Below are positions 61,338 through 64,000 of a stretch of 64,000 nucleotides of DNA, one piece after another. A model generated the notes under the pieces. That model was not told where the DNA came from, made no database searches, and saw only the letters and a program-made list of their open reading frames with translations. The position numbers and the translations under genes were made by a program. How positions within the stretch are numbered: the stretch's first letter is position 1; each line of letters opens with the position of its first letter. Where the stretch lies: NCBI GenBank assembly GCA_022036555.1, contig CM039122.1:6298517-6362516 (forward strand), given 5' to 3'. The DNA comes from Microstegium vimineum (taxonomy: Eukaryota; Streptophyta; Magnoliopsida; Poales; Poaceae).

Positions 61338-61932
61338 TGGCGAGTGGAGGCGTAGACAAGGGGGAGTACTGGGTTGCGGTTGCGGTGCCGAAGTGGGGAA
61401 AATTTTGAATTCTCCAGACGAACAGCCACGATGATCCCTCGAGGCGGTTGCACGTGGTTTAATTTTTATAAGTCTGATGATGAAAAGGCGTATTCCCATA
61501 TTTATTAGGATCCACGTGTCATTGGTCTAGTTTTACGCCTTCTAGGAGCGAATACGTATACTCTGTTTTTCTCCGAGAGTCCAGGTGGAAACAGATTAGC
61601 GGGTAGTATGGCACAAAAGAATAAAAAAAAAAGCCTAGCTAAAAACAATAAAAGAGTAATCAAACAGCAAATGGAAGTGCATTCTAATGCGGCCATGCCA
61701 CAGCCCACTCAAAGACATCAGCCACATATTACGATCTCCAGGCCCTCAGCTTGATCCGTGTCCACCGCATGAACTGGTCACTGGTCAGAGACACCCAACT
61801 GTCCAAACGCCTCTTCTCACTCCCTTCCCGCCACCTCGACAAGCTCCACTTCCCGACCAGGATATATATATGCCGAGCTCTCGGTCACCAGCCGTAGCCC
61901 CCCTCACCACGTTCGCATCGCATTGCATCCGC
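61338..61932. promoter_or_regulatory. Shared upstream region of divergent KAKU4-like and FLA genes
   Basis: About 595 bases separate the two start codons, which point away from each other. A G-box core CACGTG lies at 61513-61518. On the plus strand a TATA box (TATATATA, 61863-61870) lies about 65 bases before the FLA start codon. No TATA is obvious on the minus side. Confidence 0.6.
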
Positions 61933-62871
61933 ATGGCGCCCTTCCTCCTCGTCCTGCTCACCGCCGTCGTCCTCCTCCCGGCGCCGCCCAGCCTCGGCGC
62001 TGGCTACGGGGAGGGAGCGGGCACAATCGACATCACCAAGATCCTCGCAGGCTTCCCGGTGTTCAGCAACTTCAGCGCCATGCTCACCGACACCAACGTC
62101 GCGCTCGCCATCAACAGCCGCGACAAGGTCACCGTGCTGGCGCCAAACAACACCGCCGTCGCCGCGGCGTTCGGCGGCCTGCCCAAGATCCCGCGCTCGT
62201 TCCTGGCGGACCTCCTCTCGCTCCACGTCGTTCTCGACTACATCGACGAGCCCAGGCTGGGCGCGCTCAAGCGCGGCGGCCGCATGGGCCAAGGCTCCGT
62301 GGTCACCACGCTGCTGCAGACCATGCGCACCGTTCCGCGGGGCACAGGGTTCCTCCGCATCTACTCCGGCGCCGGCGGACGCGCCATGGTCTCCTCCGCA
62401 GCGCCCGCGGGGCTGAAGAACGCCACCGTCGACAGGGTGGTCGCCGCGCAGCCGTACAGCCTGGTCGTTCTGCAGGTGAGCAGCTTCGTCGTCCCACCGG
62501 GGCTCAGAGTCCCGAAGCCATTTCCACCACCAAGGGCGAGGCACATGGCCGCGCCACCGGGTCAGGCGCCGGCGGCCGCGCCTGGACCCTGGAACGTGGC
62601 AGCGCCACCGGTGGCTGCGCCTGGACCCCACCATGAACCCATCGGTTCCGGCCCACTGGTTCCGTCCCCGATCAGGCCGATGCCTACACCAAACCTCACA
62701 AATACTCCACCGGCGGCGCCAGGTGAGACAGGAGTCATTCCGATTCCCAGCGTGCACGGCGGAATGGCAGCCAAGGTTCCGGAAAACGGAGCAGGACGCA
62801 ATGCGGCGAGGTGGTGGACTGGAGTAGCTATGGCGCTCGGTATCATGACATGCCTTAATTTGCATTTGTAA
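61933..62871 (+). CDS. FLA: Fasciclin-like arabinogalactan protein
   Basis: A single-exon gene for a 312-aa cell-surface glycoprotein. Residues 1 to about 24 form a signal peptide (APFLLVLLTAVVLLPAPPSL). One FAS1 domain spans about 32-190, with ITKILAGFPVFSNFSAML, a VTVLAPNNTAV H1-like motif and LLSLHVVLDYID (H2-like), ending in YSLVVLQVSSFVVP. A Pro/Ala-rich arabinogalactan region follows (AAPPGQAPAAAPGP and similar, about 205-280). A C-terminal hydrophobic stretch (WWTGVAMALGIMTCL) fits GPI-anchor addition. Asn-X-Ser/Thr sites are present (NFS, NNT, NAT). The ATG at 61933 is chosen because it opens the signal peptide; in-frame upstream ATGs (61687 and 61870) lie before or within the TATA region. 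Such proteins act at the plasma membrane and cell wall in adhesion and wall assembly. Confidence 0.93.
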   Translation: MAPFLLVLLTAVVLLPAPPSLGAGYGEGAGTIDITKILAGFPVFSNFSAMLTDTNVALAINSRDKVTVLAPNNTAVAAAFGGLPKIPRSFLADLLSLHVVLDYIDEPRLGALKRGGRMGQGSVVTTLLQTMRTVPRGTGFLRIYSGAGGRAMVSSAAPAGLKNATVDRVVAAQPYSLVVLQVSSFVVPPGLRVPKPFPPPRARHMAAPPGQAPAAAPGPWNVAAPPVAAPGPHHEPIGSGPLVPSPIRPMPTPNLTNTPPAAPGETGVIPIPSVHGGMAAKVPENGAGRNAARWWTGVAMALGIMTCLNLHL

Positions 62872-63291
62872 GTAGGTACTGTGTAGCTTGCTACAGGTAG
62901 GCGTTCGGGTTCCATTTCATCTTTTTATCGCGTCTATGTAGTCAGTTTGCTATAATCTGCAACAATGCAATTTCATTTCTATGATCTCAATATCCAACAG
63001 AGACGACTGTTTTGCCCTGATATAACGTTTAACGTGCAATTTCACATTCAGATAATCCGTGGTAGTAGGCAATGAGGCAAGAGATGTTAAATAAATCTGA
63101 TAACTCCTCACATTCAGCAGAATGACAGCATAGTCTAACTGAAAGCAGTTTGAACAGCAACACCTATTGTCATCATGTTTTCACTCGAAAGATCATAGCT
63201 AGGATCCAGTAGGTCTAGTTGCCACCAGCATATTCAAACATACATGCCAGAATCATATTACATTTATCAATCTAACATGGATCGCATCCTC
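62872..63291. other. Intergenic region between convergent FLA and SmF genes
   Basis: The 3' ends of two genes face each other here. No other feature is seen. Confidence 0.7.
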
Positions 63292-64000
63292 TCACTCTGC
63301 ATCCTCTATCTCTGCATCCTCTGGAACGCCTCGGAGATACATAACGTTGTTGCACCTGTATGTAGATGTACAAACATAAAATTGAATCATACAAGGGCCA
63401 AATGATTATGCAATGCAACAGGGCTTTGTTTGATCAAACACTATTGACCGAAGATCCTGGTTCTAAAAAGTCCACAACAACTTAGGTTTTGAAGAAGCCC
63501 TAGCCTTCCTTCACATGTAACCATTGATGCATGAAAGATTTTTCCAGTTTTATATCTAGATTTATTACAAAACAACACTACTTGCCATAAGAAACATTAC
63601 CTGATCAGAATCTCTCCCAGGTTTCCAGAGAACTGACCATCAATGTACTCCTCAGTGTTGGCAAGCTGCGTGTAGTAGAAAAAAAAAGGCAGCAATGAAT
63701 TTTGTATGTCATGCAGTATACCCAATTAGATATTCATCAAAAATGTATTGAACTGACGACCACTCTAATTGCACGACAGCCAAATTAGTACCTGCAGATT
63801 CATGTAGGAGTCCACGGAAGCAAGATAACCTGGGAATGTAAAATACAAGTTTCAGTTTCATTAAGAGCAGGGGCAGTATCTGGAAAATAAAATGTTCCAG
63901 TTTCAAACTGAATACAAAAAAGAGATAAACTACCTTTGTACTCCATACCCCACTTCAGTTTGACAATTACAGGCTTCCCTGTCAGGTTGTTCAGGAAAGG
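63292..64000 (-). CDS. SmF: Spliceosomal small nuclear ribonucleoprotein SmF (partial)
   Basis: Four exon pieces on the minus strand: 64000-63934 (continues outside the window), 63829-63792, 63665-63601 and 63355-63292 (TGA stop). Introns are GT-AG with matching phases. They encode the Sm fold: PFLNNLTGKPVIVKLKWGME (Sm1), GYLASVDSYMNLQLANTEEY, GQFSGNLGEILIRCNNVMYL (Sm2) and a tail RGVPEDAEIEDAE. SmF is part of the seven-membered Sm ring on U1, U2, U4 and U5 snRNAs and acts in nuclear pre-mRNA splicing. Only the first few residues are missing, cut by the window edge. The gene is convergent with FLA. Confidence 0.96.

Noticed and set aside
61687..61932. 82-residue N-terminal extension of the FLA ORF
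   Set aside because: The extension overlaps the TATA box and would bury the signal peptide.
61885..62865. 326-codon reverse-strand ORF over the FLA gene
   Set aside because: It is a shadow of the GC-rich coding frame, with no domain; the forward frame has a signal peptide, FAS1 domain and anchor signal.

Overview
The window is plant nuclear DNA from a grass, most likely a panicoid (Andropogoneae-type) species. Evidence: spliced genes with GT-AG introns, GC-rich first exons, and many grass transposon families (CACTA elements with CACTACTA ends, Stowaway MITEs, a Sirevirus-type Ty1/copia element, gypsy-like LTRs, tRNA-derived SINEs, Helitron-like ends). I cannot name the species.

Layout: 1-8520 is the right-hand part of a large CACTA element with decayed TNP2 transposase and TNP1/Ulp1-type genes. 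8521-12152 is the upstream region of an SBP-box transcription factor gene, with a 2.25-kb-spaced direct duplication. 12153-15372 is that SBP gene (three exons, 445 aa, SPL10-type). 17397-27831 is a second CACTA element with a four-level nest inside it (CACTA, hAT MITE, copia solo LTR, gypsy-like solo LTR) plus a separate gypsy LTR insertion. 28079-30587 and 32360-33222 are two non-autonomous CACTA elements with matching 3-bp target duplications and GC-rich, promoter-like cargo; the first also holds a hairpin with arms of about 500 bp. 33640-37739 holds MITEs, a solo LTR and SINEs. 37740-49623 is a full-length Sirevirus-type copia element on the minus strand, with gag, pol, an extra 3' ORF and two 1596-bp LTRs, inserted in a SINE tail. 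50537 to about 54350 looks like a Helitron carrying the 3' half of a CDC48C/NVL-type AAA ATPase gene and an auxin response factor fragment.

The last 7 kb is ordinary gene space. It contains a nine-exon KAKU4-like nuclear-envelope gene (minus), a divergent single-exon fasciclin-like arabinogalactan protein gene (plus), and the 3' part of the spliceosomal SmF gene (minus), cut by the window edge.

Four host genes look functional: the SBP gene, the KAKU4-like gene, FLA and SmF. Everything else with coding potential is transposon-derived or a captured fragment. No tRNA, rRNA or CRISPR array was seen. The strongest observations are the TSD-supported nest, the putative gene-capturing Helitron, the long hairpin in a CACTA element, and the palindromic motif clusters that differ between two related copia LTRs.
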